47,929 nt of DNA, from NCBI RefSeq assembly GCF_900091605.1, contig NZ_FMCQ01000006.1, positions 1 to 47,929 on the forward strand, in the 5' to 3' direction. Shown here one piece after another: positions 47,884 through 47,929 of this stretch. Positions within the stretch are counted from its first letter, which is position 1; every line of letters begins with the position of its first letter. The translations under genes were made by a program, and so were the position numbers. This DNA is from Micromonospora tulbaghiae (GTDB lineage Bacteria > Actinomycetota > Actinomycetes > Mycobacteriales > Micromonosporaceae). A model generated the notes under the pieces. The model had not been told where the DNA came from. It did not search any database and saw nothing but the letters and a program-made list of their open reading frames with translations.

Positions 47884-47929
47884 GCCCCCGATCCTCACAC
47901 CAACCCCACCCGCCCTCCCCCCGCCCCCC

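Overview
The window is very GC-rich chromosomal DNA with C/G-ending codons, frequent GTG starts, leaderless promoters and actinobacterial families (AfsR/SARP regulator, DrrAB-type exporter, PadR, YbaB/WXG100 toxin operon, delta-60 propeller protein). It most resembles a filamentous actinomycete of the Micromonosporaceae such as Micromonospora. That genus call is an inference from style and gene content. There is no rRNA, tRNA, CRISPR array, integrase, transposase or PKS/NRPS gene, so this looks like ordinary chromosome rich in regulators and accessory genes.

Layout, left half. 1-1454: the end of a secreted VCBS/FG-GAP protein and a membrane-anchored protein, converging on a strong hairpin. 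1523-3439: a PadR regulator, a HAAS-like/ABC ATPase fusion and an ABC-2 permease in one overlapping operon behind a 17-bp tandem operator-like repeat. 3492-8297: a large AfsR/SARP regulator next to a DrrAB-type exporter whose promoter carries three direct repeats with SARP-box spacing. 8391-11082: a three-gene operon of DUF4240, DUF3800-like and BtrH-like proteins, of unknown purpose. 11086-14829: VOC and 1,090-residue HEAT-like proteins. 14926-15966: a sulfotransferase with a clear promoter. 15994-21488: small regulators (AraC, GlxA/FtrA-like, ArsR), a DHFR-fold protein, rhodanese, SnoaL, SRPBCC and a lipoprotein. 21485-23221: an alcohol dehydrogenase and a small membrane protein.

Layout, right half. 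23376-23874: a decayed D-amino-acid-oxidase-like gene. 23900-27881: DUF1801, VOC, DinB and DHFR-fold proteins and a membrane protein. 27884-30716: a tightly overlapping toxin/immunity operon (YbaB-like, WXG100-like, CpnT-N-like, HNH nuclease, two SUKH immunity proteins), divergent from an intact D-amino-acid oxidase. 31881-34869: membrane proteins, a PfkB kinase, SurE and a small acidic protein. 34943-37132: hydrolase, SigG/SigJ-like sigma factor and a STAS protein overlapping it antisense. 37402-46774: two paralogous winged-helix proteins flank a 1,465-residue secreted subtilisin, followed by a secreted propeller/Ig protein. 46837-47883: a zinc alcohol dehydrogenase.

Points most worth follow-up are the HNH toxin cassette with its split delivery and nuclease genes; a 16-bp identical box plus TAGCGTT at identical spacing and identical distance from two unrelated genes (near 24.4 and 32.5 kb); the SARP-like repeats in the exporter promoter; the DUF4240/DUF3800/BtrH operon; and the paired winged-helix genes around the subtilisin. 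No protein-coding gap exceeds about 300 bases; the larger gaps are described individually.
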